Assembly: GCA_963705275.1 (NCBI GenBank)
Contig: OY970063.1
Location: forward strand, 2,666,001 to 2,730,000
Length of the DNA stretch: 64,000 bases
Direction of reading: 5' to 3'
Source of the DNA: Fen-1135 sp963705275
GTDB lineage: Bacteria; Desulfobacterota; Syntrophia; Syntrophales; UBA2185
Positions 21,813 to 31,270 of this stretch are shown piece by piece (position 1 is the first letter of the stretch; every line of letters begins with the position of its first letter). Made by a program: the position numbers and the translations under genes. The notes under the pieces were generated by a model, which had not been told where the DNA came from, did not search any database, and saw nothing but the letters and a program-made list of their open reading frames with translations.

Positions 21813-24341
21813 ATGCCTCTTCAAGAGTACCGGAAAAAAAGAGACTTCGCCAAGTCGCCCGAACCTGCAGGTAAGAAGACGGCGGGTAGTGATGGCGGCG
21901 CTCTTCATTTCGTTGTCCAAAGACATCAATCTCACCATTTGCACTATGATCTGCGCCTGGAGTTGAACGGCGTCCTCAAAAGCTGGGCAATTCCCAAAGG
22001 TCTCACCCTTGATCCCGAACAAAAGAAACTTGCTATTATGGTTGAAGACCATCCGCTGGAGTATCTGACCTTTGAGGGCGTAATCCCCAAAGGCAGTTAT
22101 GGCGCCGGAACCGCAATAATCTGGGACCAGGGCGAATATTTATGGGCAGGCGCGTCAGGACGCAAGGAAAGCGAAAAGGAAATGATTGAGGGGCTCAAAA
22201 AGGGACATATCAGCTTTGTCCTAAAAGGCAGGAAACTGAAGGGAGAATTTGCCCTTGTGCGCTTGAAGCGCGCGAAGGAAAACAATTGGCTCCTGATCAA
22301 GAAGCATGACGAATTTTCGCATCCCGAACCTCCCGGAAACGAAGAGCCGGTAAAATCGGCAGGGCGGAAGAAAGGAGAGATCAGGAAACACCGGGCGTCC
22401 TCACAAGCGGCATCGGACTCCAACATTGCAATGGTGCATCTCGATGATATCCCCATCACGGATGCGCCCCCAAAAGTCAGTCCCATGCTCGCTACACTCA
22501 TTGAGAAGCCGTTTGACAGGGAGGGATGGTTTTTTGAGATCAAGTGGGACGGCTACCGCGCCATTGCTGAGGTTGTCAAGAATCATGTCCGGCTGTATTC
22601 CAGAAATGACAAATCCTTGAACAGCCGATTCCAGGCGCTCATTGACGCTTTGGAAGAATTGCCTTTTGATGCCGTCCTGGATGGCGAAATAGTTGCCCTT
22701 GACGACGCGGGCAAAGCATCTTTTCAGTTGCTGCAGAAACATTTGCAAACCGGAGAAGGCCTGCTGGCCTATTATGTTTTTGACGTCCTTTACTTGAACG
22801 GACACGACCTCCGGAATATTCCTTTGCGACGCCGGAAACACATCCTCGCTCAGATTCTCCCGGACATACCGAATGTCCGCGTCAGCGACCATATTGAGGA
22901 GAAAGGCTTATCTTTCTTCCAGGCTGTGCAGAAAAACGGTGTTGAGGGTATCATGGCCAAGAACGGAGCGAGTATTTATCAATCCGGTGCCAGGAGCCGG
23001 GAGTGGTTAAAGATCAAGAATACCTATAGTCAGGAGGCGGTCATCGGCGGTTTTACGGCGCCTCGCGGAGGCCGAAAACACATGGGATCGCTGCTGCTTG
23101 GTGTATATGAGGACCATGATCTAGTCTATATCGGTCGCTCGGGTGGTGGATTCACGGAAGACGAACTCTCCCGCATGCATGCAAAGCTGAAGCCCTTGAT
23201 AACGAAGACATCGCCATTCCTATCTTCTCCCAAGACCGATACCCCGGCAACGTGGGTAAAACCGGAGCTGGTCTGCGAAGTACGTTTTTCCGAGTGGACG
23301 GACGAAGGTTATATGCGACAGCCAGTTTTTCTCGGACTGCGGGAGGACGTCTCTCCATTTGATGTAAAAAGGGAAATGCCCGAAAAAGATATTGCGGCGC
23401 CCGGCACATCCCGTTTCAAAACACCGGAAAAAAACGACGCACGCATAATCATTGACGGAAAAGAGCTGCATCTCACGCACCTGGAGAAGGTATTCTGGCC
23501 GGATGAAGGCTATACGAAAGGCGATGTGATCAACTATTATCGGGCGATGGCGCCCGTCATACTGCCGTATTTGAAGGACAGACCGGAATCCATGCATCGT
23601 TTCCCGAACGGCATAACGGGGCAGAGTTTTTTTCAGAAGAATGTGGACGATAAAATAGCCCCGTGGATTGAAACGACATCCGTGCCCGACGAATCGGCGG
23701 ATAAAGAAATCCGTTACCTTCTTTGCCAGAACGAGGCTTCCCTTGTCTACATGGCCAATCTCGGCTGTATTGAACTCCATACCTCGAATTCACGCTACAG
23801 GACGCCGGACAATCCCGATTATCTCGTGCTGGACATCGATCCCCTTGATATTGATTTCCGCTATGCGGTGGAGGCGGCGCTGGCCACGCGAGAAGTAATC
23901 CAGATCGCCGGTGCGAAAGGTTTCTGTAAGACATCCGGTGCGACGGGGTTGCATGTCTACATCCCCATGGGGGCAAAATATACCATGGAACAGGTCCAGC
24001 AGTTCGCACACCTTATCAACCTGCTCGTTCATAAGCGGTTGCCGGAAACAACAAGCCTTGCCCGCCCGCCGGGCAAGCGCGCAGGAAAAGTGTATCTGGA
24101 TTATCTGCAGAACCGCAGGGGCGCAACAATGGCTGCGCCTTATTGCCTCAGGCCGAGAAAAGGCGCTCCCGTATCCGCGCCTCTCCAATGGGAAGAGGTC
24201 AACGAAGATTTGAGCCCGGCAAATTTTCATATCAGGAATATGGCGAAACGGATAGATAAGATCGGCGACATATGGAAAGGCGTCTTGCGGGGCGGTGTCG
24301 ATATGGAATCCTGCCTCGAACGACTTGCACGGCGGGCCTAG
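21813..24341 (+). CDS. ligD: Multifunctional DNA ligase D
   Basis: The 842-residue protein has all three LigD domains. Residues about 1-170 are the 3'-phosphoesterase (FVVQRHQSHHLHYDLRLEL shown in part as HHLHYDLRLE, and GVIPKGSYGAGT). Residues about 220-530 are the ATP-dependent ligase with the catalytic lysine in FEIKWDGYR and DGEIVALD. Residues about 550-842 are the primase/polymerase with HLEKVFWP, LDIDP and GLHVYIPM. The order phosphoesterase-ligase-polymerase is the Pseudomonas-like arrangement. It processes and seals Ku-bound ends, and it is cotranscribed with ku. Confidence 0.96.
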   Translation: MPLQEYRKKRDFAKSPEPAGKKTAGSDGGALHFVVQRHQSHHLHYDLRLELNGVLKSWAIPKGLTLDPEQKKLAIMVEDHPLEYLTFEGVIPKGSYGAGTAIIWDQGEYLWAGASGRKESEKEMIEGLKKGHISFVLKGRKLKGEFALVRLKRAKENNWLLIKKHDEFSHPEPPGNEEPVKSAGRKKGEIRKHRASSQAASDSNIAMVHLDDIPITDAPPKVSPMLATLIEKPFDREGWFFEIKWDGYRAIAEVVKNHVRLYSRNDKSLNSRFQALIDALEELPFDAVLDGEIVALDDAGKASFQLLQKHLQTGEGLLAYYVFDVLYLNGHDLRNIPLRRRKHILAQILPDIPNVRVSDHIEEKGLSFFQAVQKNGVEGIMAKNGASIYQSGARSREWLKIKNTYSQEAVIGGFTAPRGGRKHMGSLLLGVYEDHDLVYIGRSGGGFTEDELSRMHAKLKPLITKTSPFLSSPKTDTPATWVKPELVCEVRFSEWTDEGYMRQPVFLGLREDVSPFDVKREMPEKDIAAPGTSRFKTPEKNDARIIIDGKELHLTHLEKVFWPDEGYTKGDVINYYRAMAPVILPYLKDRPESMHRFPNGITGQSFFQKNVDDKIAPWIETTSVPDESADKEIRYLLCQNEASLVYMANLGCIELHTSNSRYRTPDNPDYLVLDIDPLDIDFRYAVEAALATREVIQIAGAKGFCKTSGATGLHVYIPMGAKYTMEQVQQFAHLINLLVHKRLPETTSLARPPGKRAGKVYLDYLQNRRGATMAAPYCLRPRKGAPVSAPLQWEEVNEDLSPANFHIRNMAKRIDKIGDIWKGVLRGGVDMESCLERLARRA

Positions 24342-24379
24342 ATTCGCGTCCATCACCACCTTTCATCTAAGGCGCCTTA

Positions 24380-25234
24380 TTACACGATGGCCTTCATAAT
24401 ATGGCCGAAACCGCGCACTTTCAGGTCGTCATTACGGCCCGTAAAGTAACGCGCGTTTATCTCATCAGGCCCCATGTCTATAGCCTCTTCGAAACCAAGT
24501 GTTTTCAGGTCGGCTGAGAGCGTCAGAGGATCAAAGAATGTTCGCCAGGGCTCGCCTGCCATAGCGACTCGCCTCGAGAGATCATCGAATGCTGACCGCT
24601 GCTGGGTATTCAGCAGTGAAGGTGAAATGACGTAATCGAATACGACGCCGCTCCCTGCCTTCAGGGCGGCAACAAATTTAAGAGTCGAGGCGACGGCCTC
24701 TCCCGTCAAATAAGGAGTGACCCCCAACCATGAAAAGATGGCTGGCTCACCGTAATCGAAAGTCGCTTTCTGCAGCCCATCAGCCACCCGCTGTGTTTCA
24801 AAATCCACAGGCACAAAGGTGAGAGAAGCGGGGATAGAGATGCCGGCTACCTCAAGTTGCGCGCGTTTCCAATTCTGCGTAGCCGGGTGATCAATCTCGA
24901 AAACGCGCAGTCGGGATTGCGTGTGAGGGTTTCTATAGGCAAAGGTATCAAGTCCCGCACCGAGAATCACGTATTGCCGCATCCCTCTCCGGACGGCTTC
25001 GGCAAGTACGTCTTCGGTATAGCGGGAGCGTGCCGCAATAAAGGCTCTCAGCAAGTCCGAGCCTTGAGCGGCAGCGAACTGTTGCGGAGCGGTCTGCAAC
25101 GCAGCTGAACTTTCTTGACCGATGATGAGCAGAGCCAGGGGATCATCGAAGACCCGTGGTTCATCAAGTATCTGGTGCGCTGAGCGATGCATTGCAGCTC
25201 TTTGCGCGGTGATGCTGGGACGGCTTTCCATCAT
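24380..25234 (-). CDS. Class I SAM-dependent methyltransferase, TIGR00027/Ppm-like family
   Basis: The 284-residue protein matches the leucine carboxyl methyltransferase-like group common in actinobacteria: ARSRYTEDVLAEAVRRG, the SAM-binding QYVILGAGLDTFAYR, an acidic VFEIDHPATQNWKR and FSWLGVTPYLT. The substrate is not known for most members. It converges with ligD across a 38-bp gap. The start has an AGGGG five bases upstream; a second Met follows it immediately. This family is less usual in Desulfobacterota, so recent acquisition is possible. Confidence 0.88.
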   Translation of the reverse strand: MMESRPSITAQRAAMHRSAHQILDEPRVFDDPLALLIIGQESSAALQTAPQQFAAAQGSDLLRAFIAARSRYTEDVLAEAVRRGMRQYVILGAGLDTFAYRNPHTQSRLRVFEIDHPATQNWKRAQLEVAGISIPASLTFVPVDFETQRVADGLQKATFDYGEPAIFSWLGVTPYLTGEAVASTLKFVAALKAGSGVVFDYVISPSLLNTQQRSAFDDLSRRVAMAGEPWRTFFDPLTLSADLKTLGFEEAIDMGPDEINARYFTGRNDDLKVRGFGHIMKAIV

Positions 25235-25285
25235 AGTAGCCCCTTCTATGCTGTTTCTTGCAAATCTTTATTATTGACGGTTATC

Positions 25286-28200
25286 CTATTTGTCGAGTTC
25301 CGTTCTTACGGCAGTCCCTATTTTCTCCAACAGATAAGGTTTCCTCACATATGAACCAGCCCCGAGCTCCTGTATCTTCCTGACCCGCTCAGTTATGGCA
25401 AAACCACTTACAATGATTGCCTTCTGGTCCTTGTGTATCTCAAGAATCCTTCGGTATGTCTCCAAACCATCGATACCGGGATCCATGATCATATCCAGGA
25501 TGAGCAGATCAACCGGCTGTTTCTTCACAAACTCTACAGCCTCTTCACCACTTGAAACAGTGCTCACTTTATATCCAAGACTATCCAGCATTGCCGATGC
25601 TAAAAGGCGTTGACCTTCCACATCATCCACGACCAAAATGTGTTCGCCACGGCCCAGATATGTGTCCCGTGGTACGGCTTGTTCAAATTTGGTCAGTGCT
25701 TCTCTGGTGACGGGGAAATAAAGGGTAAAGACACTTCCCTTACCCTCCGTGCTTTGTACATCAATGTATCCATCGTGATCTTTCACCGTGCCCCACACAA
25801 CCGCCAATCCTAGCCCGGTGCCGCTTCTGCCCATCACCTTCTTCGTATAGAACGGTTCGAAGATCCTTCCAAGGTCCGCCGGTGATATTCCCGATCCCGT
25901 ATCCGATACGGTAAGCACGGCATATTCCCCTTCCTGTGTGGTGTCATACCCGTGAATCGGCCTGTCCACATAACGGTTCTCAGTTCTGATCGACACCTCT
26001 CCCAATCCGGATATCGATTCCGCGGCATTTGAAAGCAGATTCATCACCGTCTTGTTCAGATGTGTAGATGAACCTTTGATGTGCAAGAGCTCGGCGTCCA
26101 GGGATGTCTTAAATTGGACGCCGGGATGATGGGCCTTAATTGCCTCAAACTCCGGCATCTGCAAGAAATCCGAAATGATTCTGTTCAGGTTCAGTGTCTC
26201 TGAGACCAGCACGCCTCTCCTGGTAAGAGTCAGCAAATCCTGGATGATTGCCGCTGCACGCTGGCTGCCTTTAAAAATCTGCGTGGCGTGTCTTTGGAAG
26301 GGGCTATCCTGAGGAACGTTTTGCAGAAGAAGCTCTGAATATCCCACCAGGACTCCAAGGACGTTGTTAAGGTCATGGGCCACCCCGCCTGCCAAAGTCC
26401 CTAATGCCTCCATCTTCTCGGCTCGCTGCAGACGCTCCTCCAATTGTCTGCGTTCACCCTCGGCCAGTTTCCGGTCGGTGATGTCTACGATGGCTCCTCT
26501 CATCCCCACGATTTTATTCTGATGAAAACTAGGCGAAGCATAGATGAGTCCGATAAACGTGCTGCCATCTTTCCTAAGAAAGGTATATTCCTGGCCGGGG
26601 ATTGATGCACCCTGAAACACCCGTTCCATATTCTCTCCAACTCGCTGCCATTCCTCGGGCGGAAAGAACTGAAGTGCGTTCATACCCTCTTTATAATCCT
26701 CTTGATTATACCGGAAGACTTCGAGAGCAATCCGATTAAAGGAGCTGATATTGCCTGTGGCATCAAGTTCAAAAATTGCTATCGGCAGAAAATCGGTCAT
26801 TTCACGGTATCGCTTTTCGCTCTCCCGAAGCAAGTGCTCTGCCAGTTTCCGCTCGGTGATGTCGATAAAGTTTTCAAGATAACAATCCCTTCCCTTGATG
26901 GTAATAGGATAAACGGTTTTCAGAATGTCTTTTGAATGTCCATCCGCGCAGAGCAGCTTACGTTCAGAGTGATCGACATCTTGACCAAGATCTTTGACCG
27001 GACACTTCCCTGCCTGGGCGGGGCAAACCAATGAGTGACAGATCTGACCTATAATTCTCTCTCTGGGCAGCCCGATCATTTCTATGGCTGTCTGATTGGC
27101 TTCAAGAATGATCTGCGTGTTCCTATCAATCATGAGAATCCCTGTTCCTACTGTATCGAAGATCGCTTGTAGTTTGGTCTCGCTCTCCCGCAGAGCCTCC
27201 TCGGCCCGCTTGCGGTCGGTGATATCCAAGGCCGCAAAAGTCACTCCCTTCTTGAGGTCCGCGAGATCAAGAGGCGTGGAACTGAGAAGAACATCAATTA
27301 TTGTGCCATCCTTGCATAGCCAGCGCGTTTCTACCGCGCCAGATCCCTTTTCCCCAATTTGGCGATATTTCTCCCGTCCCACGTATTCAAAGTCTTCTTC
27401 GGTTGGGTAGATCATGCGGGCTCCCTGACCGAGCAATTCCTCCCTGGAATAACCGCTCATCAAGCACAGGGAGTCATTCGCCTCTTGGAACACCCGATCG
27501 ATCACCATCCCGATACCAATTGGTGCAGCCCGGAAAATACTTCTTAGCTCGTTCTCCCGATTCCGCAGCGCCTCCTCTGCCTGCTTGCGGTCGGTGATAT
27601 CCTTTGCGACTATCGTTACTGCCCTCACTTCGTTGCTGTGCCCTACCACTGGACTGAATGTCCGGATAAAGAATCTGCCGTCTCTCTCGCTCTTATGGTC
27701 TCGTTGAATAGACGCGCCTGTCTCGAAAACGGTCTTTACGGCTTGCGCGAATTTCTCGGAATCCTCCTTGGAATGAAAATCGCCGTATGGCCTTCCCACA
27801 ATCTGTTCGAGCGGCATACCAAAGCGCTTCAGGTGTCCTTCATTCATAAAGAGGTACCTTTGCTCAACGTCAACAATGTATATCGAGTCTCCAGTATGTG
27901 CCAGAGAGCGATATTGCTCTTCACTCTTGCGCAAGGCTTCCTCGGCCCGCTTGCGCTCGGTTGTATCGCGAAATAGCCCCCTGAATCCTATAGGCCGCCC
28001 CTCCGCATCCTTGATCAAATAGGCAGACCCTTCGACAGTTCTTCTGGTTCCGCCTCTTCTGATTATCTCCCATTCAAACAGCTTTTGCGGAATACCCGTT
28101 CTGTACACCTGGCTGTAGAGTTTTAAGAGCTTCTGCGCATTCTCTTCGTCAGCATACTTTTTGTAATGCATTCCCGTCGTTTCGTCCTTGCTATACCCGA

Positions 28201-29671
28201 TTATTTCTCGGGCAGCTTCATTGAAGAAGGTAAGCCGTCCTTTCAGGTCCACTTCAATATATCCTTCTCCCATATTTTCTATGATGGTGCGGTATTTCTC
28301 CTCACTCTGACGCAAGGCTTCCTCGGCCTTCTTGCTTTTGGTGACATCATCATAGATGGCCACTATCTCTCCCGTGGGGAGCTTGTACACAAAATTGTCA
28401 CGCCAACTGGGTAACTCTCCCTTCTTATAGAGTGAAACTGGATAACGTTCTGATACTCCCGTCCTCCATACTCTCCGGAATACGTCGAGAATGCCAAATT
28501 CCTTTACCCCGGGGAATACATCGGTGACACTCCTACCGATGAGTTCTTCTTTTTTGATATTTTCAATCTCTTCTCCCGCTCTGTTGAAATCGTTGAAGAT
28601 GAAAGTTTCTCCGTCGTCAGGGGTCTCATACACGGCCACACCGCTTCCCATGTGCTGGAACATGGCACGGTAGCGAGTCTCGCTCTCGTGAAGTGATTGT
28701 TGGCTTTCCAACAGTTCAGTATACTTTTGACGAAGTTCCTCATCGTAGGCTGATAACTGTCCATATGCCGCTTTCAGCTCTTCATGTTTTGTGTTTAATT
28801 CATTTTCTATGCGCCGTTTATCGGTTACATCTCTGGTCGTCCCCAGGTACCCCAATACGTTTCCATCAGCATCATTCCACACGACTGACGTAAGAAGGAC
28901 GTGAATGATAGAACCGTCTTTTCTTCTCAAGTCGACGGGATATTCCTTGACATACCCGTTCTTGCTTATTTGCGCTATGAACCCCTCTCTCCCTTCGGGG
29001 TCCGCATAGAGGTCCCGTATGGGCACTTCCTTTAATTCCTCTTTGCTGGAATACCCGAACAGTTCGACTGCCGCATCGTTCATGTCAACCCATCTGCCCT
29101 CAACGGAAGTGACAAATGTGCAGTCCCTTGACGCCTTGAAAAAAGCCCTGTAACGCTCTTCGCTCTCGCGGAGCGCCTCTTCGACTTGTTTACGCTCGGT
29201 GATATTAGTTGCGGCTCCTATCATCCGAACCGGCTTTCCCTTGCGGTCGCGAAGGATATAGATGCGGTGATTAATATAAATAGGAGTCGCACCGGCAATC
29301 TGAATCCTGTATTCATTTGAACCCAATTCCCGATTGCTTTTGAGCAGCCTCTCCATACTCGAGACCATCCGCCGACGATCATCGGGATGTGTAACCTGAA
29401 TCCACCAGTTCCACGGATCGTCTATGAATTCTTCGACGCCTAATGTTTTCTGCATTGCCTCATTACACCAGAGTTTATTCTTCACTAAGTCCCAATCGTG
29501 GATGGCATCGTTTGTAGCTATTGACAGCATGGCAAATCGCTCCTGATCCTTCCGGAGCTCTGACGCCTTCAGTCTAAGCTTATTTTTGGATTCTTCAAGC
29601 TTTGAGACTTTCAGTCGCAAGGAATTCAATTCGTCAATAAGCTGTTTTTTGGTTCCGGCCTCGTCCTTCAT
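25286..29671 (-). CDS. Hybrid sensor histidine kinase with about eight PAS domains and a receiver
   Basis: This 1461-residue protein starts with a coiled coil (1-45), followed by roughly eight PAS/PAC repeats of about 120 residues, each closed by an ITERK/ITDRK-type linker. HisKA (about 1090-1155, phospho-His in GGVAHDLNNVLG), a HATPase domain (NLLSNA, TGSGISP, GTGLGLAVV) and a C-terminal receiver (ILVVDD, LLILDMI) complete it. There is no transmembrane segment, so sensing is cytoplasmic. The seventh PAS has the cysteine set CHSLVCPAQAGKCPV, which could bind a metal or cluster. GAAGGAG precedes the ATG. No dedicated regulator gene lies beside it. Confidence 0.93.
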   Translation of the reverse strand: MKDEAGTKKQLIDELNSLRLKVSKLEESKNKLRLKASELRKDQERFAMLSIATNDAIHDWDLVKNKLWCNEAMQKTLGVEEFIDDPWNWWIQVTHPDDRRRMVSSMERLLKSNRELGSNEYRIQIAGATPIYINHRIYILRDRKGKPVRMIGAATNITERKQVEEALRESEERYRAFFKASRDCTFVTSVEGRWVDMNDAAVELFGYSSKEELKEVPIRDLYADPEGREGFIAQISKNGYVKEYPVDLRRKDGSIIHVLLTSVVWNDADGNVLGYLGTTRDVTDKRRIENELNTKHEELKAAYGQLSAYDEELRQKYTELLESQQSLHESETRYRAMFQHMGSGVAVYETPDDGETFIFNDFNRAGEEIENIKKEELIGRSVTDVFPGVKEFGILDVFRRVWRTGVSERYPVSLYKKGELPSWRDNFVYKLPTGEIVAIYDDVTKSKKAEEALRQSEEKYRTIIENMGEGYIEVDLKGRLTFFNEAAREIIGYSKDETTGMHYKKYADEENAQKLLKLYSQVYRTGIPQKLFEWEIIRRGGTRRTVEGSAYLIKDAEGRPIGFRGLFRDTTERKRAEEALRKSEEQYRSLAHTGDSIYIVDVEQRYLFMNEGHLKRFGMPLEQIVGRPYGDFHSKEDSEKFAQAVKTVFETGASIQRDHKSERDGRFFIRTFSPVVGHSNEVRAVTIVAKDITDRKQAEEALRNRENELRSIFRAAPIGIGMVIDRVFQEANDSLCLMSGYSREELLGQGARMIYPTEEDFEYVGREKYRQIGEKGSGAVETRWLCKDGTIIDVLLSSTPLDLADLKKGVTFAALDITDRKRAEEALRESETKLQAIFDTVGTGILMIDRNTQIILEANQTAIEMIGLPRERIIGQICHSLVCPAQAGKCPVKDLGQDVDHSERKLLCADGHSKDILKTVYPITIKGRDCYLENFIDITERKLAEHLLRESEKRYREMTDFLPIAIFELDATGNISSFNRIALEVFRYNQEDYKEGMNALQFFPPEEWQRVGENMERVFQGASIPGQEYTFLRKDGSTFIGLIYASPSFHQNKIVGMRGAIVDITDRKLAEGERRQLEERLQRAEKMEALGTLAGGVAHDLNNVLGVLVGYSELLLQNVPQDSPFQRHATQIFKGSQRAAAIIQDLLTLTRRGVLVSETLNLNRIISDFLQMPEFEAIKAHHPGVQFKTSLDAELLHIKGSSTHLNKTVMNLLSNAAESISGLGEVSIRTENRYVDRPIHGYDTTQEGEYAVLTVSDTGSGISPADLGRIFEPFYTKKVMGRSGTGLGLAVVWGTVKDHDGYIDVQSTEGKGSVFTLYFPVTREALTKFEQAVPRDTYLGRGEHILVVDDVEGQRLLASAMLDSLGYKVSTVSSGEEAVEFVKKQPVDLLILDMIMDPGIDGLETYRRILEIHKDQKAIIVSGFAITERVRKIQELGAGSYVRKPYLLEKIGTAVRTELDK

Positions 29672-29709
29672 TTCTCTGACTCCTTCATTTAACCTGTGTG
29701 CAGCTATAC

Positions 29710-29744
29710 AAAAAACCCCCGTCTCCTTCCAGGAAACCGGGGTT
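29710..29744 (-). terminator. Intrinsic terminator of the FMN reductase gene
   Basis: Read on the minus strand, a 13-bp stem with one mismatch (arms 29732-29744 and 29714-29726) is followed by six T. It lies between the FMN reductase stop (29906) and the kinase start (29671), isolating the two. Confidence 0.85.
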
Positions 29745-29905
29745 CTGTGATCAGTCCATAAATCCCCCTGCGGGTTGAAGGGTCTGGAATCTTATTTATG
29801 ATTCAAATAGACAGGTTCTTCTATCACGTCTCTCGGCAGAAATCTACAATCAAAACGAGGGATATTGATTCATGACTATCAGGAAGAAAGACGAAAAATC
29901 GCCGT

Positions 29906-30487
29906 TCAACTGCTCACCAATCGTTTTCCGAGTTCGAGAGCTTCCTTCATCAATATCTTATCATTTGTGATTTCTCCGGCATCCATAGCGCTTCCGTAAA
30001 CCATCCCGACAATACATGCCTCAACATATCCATATGCGTCCTGAAAGGTTCGGAGAGCATTGACACAGCCGGATCTGAACGGGTCAGAATCTCCATAGCT
30101 CATGGCTATGGCGATCCGTTTATCTGCAAATGCTTCCTTGACATGAGGCAGCAAAGCGAAAGAGCGATCCATCCATAGTTTCGTCTGCGCCGATACAGTA
30201 AACCAGTAAACAGGACTCGCAATTACCCATGCGTCCGATTCTCGTAACTTCTTGTAGACAATCTGCATGTCATCATTGATAGAGCATCCTTTGCTATTTG
30301 GTTTCTGGCATGCGTAGCATGACTTGCACGGCGCGATTTTCATTCCGTGGATATAGAGAGTCTCCACTCGTGCGCCAACTGATTTTGCTCCTTGGGCGAT
30401 CCTCCCAGCCAGTAGAGCGCTATTGCCTTTCTTCCTGGGGCTGCCCAGTAAAACGAGCACTTTCTTCATGGCGTTCTTGGTGATCAT
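29906..30487 (-). CDS. NADPH-dependent FMN reductase/flavodoxin-like protein
   Basis: The 193-residue protein has the flavodoxin-like fold of iron-sulfur flavoproteins and NAD(P)H-FMN reductases: LVLLGSPRKKGNSALL binds the FMN phosphate, CKSCYACQK (two CxxC-like pairs) follows helix 2, and ASPVYWFTVSAQTKLWMDR is the second flavin loop. Archaeal relatives bind a [4Fe-4S] cluster through a similar cysteine group, but here the spacing also suits simple thiols. The start at 30487 has GGAGG nearby; a longer reading to 30505 is less likely. Redox role is inferred. Confidence 0.85.
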   Translation of the reverse strand: MITKNAMKKVLVLLGSPRKKGNSALLAGRIAQGAKSVGARVETLYIHGMKIAPCKSCYACQKPNSKGCSINDDMQIVYKKLRESDAWVIASPVYWFTVSAQTKLWMDRSFALLPHVKEAFADKRIAIAMSYGDSDPFRSGCVNALRTFQDAYGYVEACIVGMVYGSAMDAGEITNDKILMKEALELGKRLVSS

Positions 30488-30721
30488 CTTACACCTCCAT
30501 TCCAATTCATCACTTTATCTTCCCGAATTATCTTTAGGTGCAATGTAGCACAAAAATGTAAAAACTGAAAATTCTGGATTTTAGGAAGGAAGGATAATGC
30601 ATGGAAAACCTGCCGACCGTTTGCTGCATCGAGACAGCTCTCGCTACGCACCTCGCGGCGGTCGCACCATAATGTATCATTAGACGTTGTGCCCGGAAGG
30701 AATCTGAAGAGCGAAAACCCT
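30488..30721. other. Divergent intergenic region without recognised genes
   Basis: The stretch between the FMN reductase and the Cys-rich gene is 322 bp including the promoter at 30722-30749. I see no conserved gene or RNA in it. Several open frames cross it without ribosome binding sites. Confidence 0.4.
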
Positions 30722-30749
30722 TTGAAAGAAGCTAGAGAAGAGGTATAAT
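30722..30749 (+). promoter_or_regulatory. Sigma-70-type promoter of the Cys-rich repeat protein
   Basis: TTGAAA (30722-30727), a 16-bp spacer and a perfect TATAAT (30744-30749) lie 60 bp before the ATG at 30810. Confidence 0.6.
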
Positions 30750-30809
30750 TAACAAGACGTGCGATGAGACGTGAAATCACAATAAGTAAATTACAACCGG
30801 AGGTATTTC

Positions 30810-31202
30810 ATGAAGAGAATCTTGGTTATCTTTTGTGCAGTAATGATAAGTTGCTTTATGCTGACAGCTACGGGTCTGGCGCAGGATCAGGACCAGACAC
30901 TGATCCCCAAGGAGGGAAAAGGGACGTGCAAGGCCGATATTGAAAAGTTCTGCAAAGATATTAAGCCCGGCGGCGGCCGGATATGGGCATGTCTCAAGAG
31001 TAATGGAGACCGGCTATCGCAGGAATGCGCGAATCATCTGGCCTTGGCACGGGAAAAGTCGCGTGAATTCCATCAGGCATGCAGAGGCGATGCGGAAAAA
31101 TTTTGCAAAGGCATACCGGCAGGGAAGGGGAGAATTGTTTCATGCCTGAAGAGCCATGAGGCGGAACTATCCAATGCCTGTGCGGCGGTCTTCCGAAGAT
31201 AG
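30810..31202 (+). CDS. Exported cysteine-rich protein with two GLG1-type repeats
   Basis: The 130-residue protein has a signal peptide (1-24, cleavage near LAQD) and two repeats of the Cys-rich GLG1 pattern: C-x3-DIEKFCKDI-x-PGGGRIWACLKS and C-x3-DAEKFCKGI-x-AGKGRIVSCLKS, each followed by LSxxCA. Eight mature cysteines are evenly placed and probably form disulfides in the periplasm. This repeat was first seen in the Golgi protein GLG1 and is common in small exported proteobacterial proteins of unknown function. Good RBS and promoter. It stands alone and converges with the acyl-CoA dehydrogenase operon. Confidence 0.85.
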   Translation: MKRILVIFCAVMISCFMLTATGLAQDQDQTLIPKEGKGTCKADIEKFCKDIKPGGGRIWACLKSNGDRLSQECANHLALAREKSREFHQACRGDAEKFCKGIPAGKGRIVSCLKSHEAELSNACAAVFRR

Positions 31203-31270
31203 CATTCCCTCCGTCACATGAATAGGAACATCTTGCTGGATATTGCGCGTCTATTTCTCCCGCATATCTG

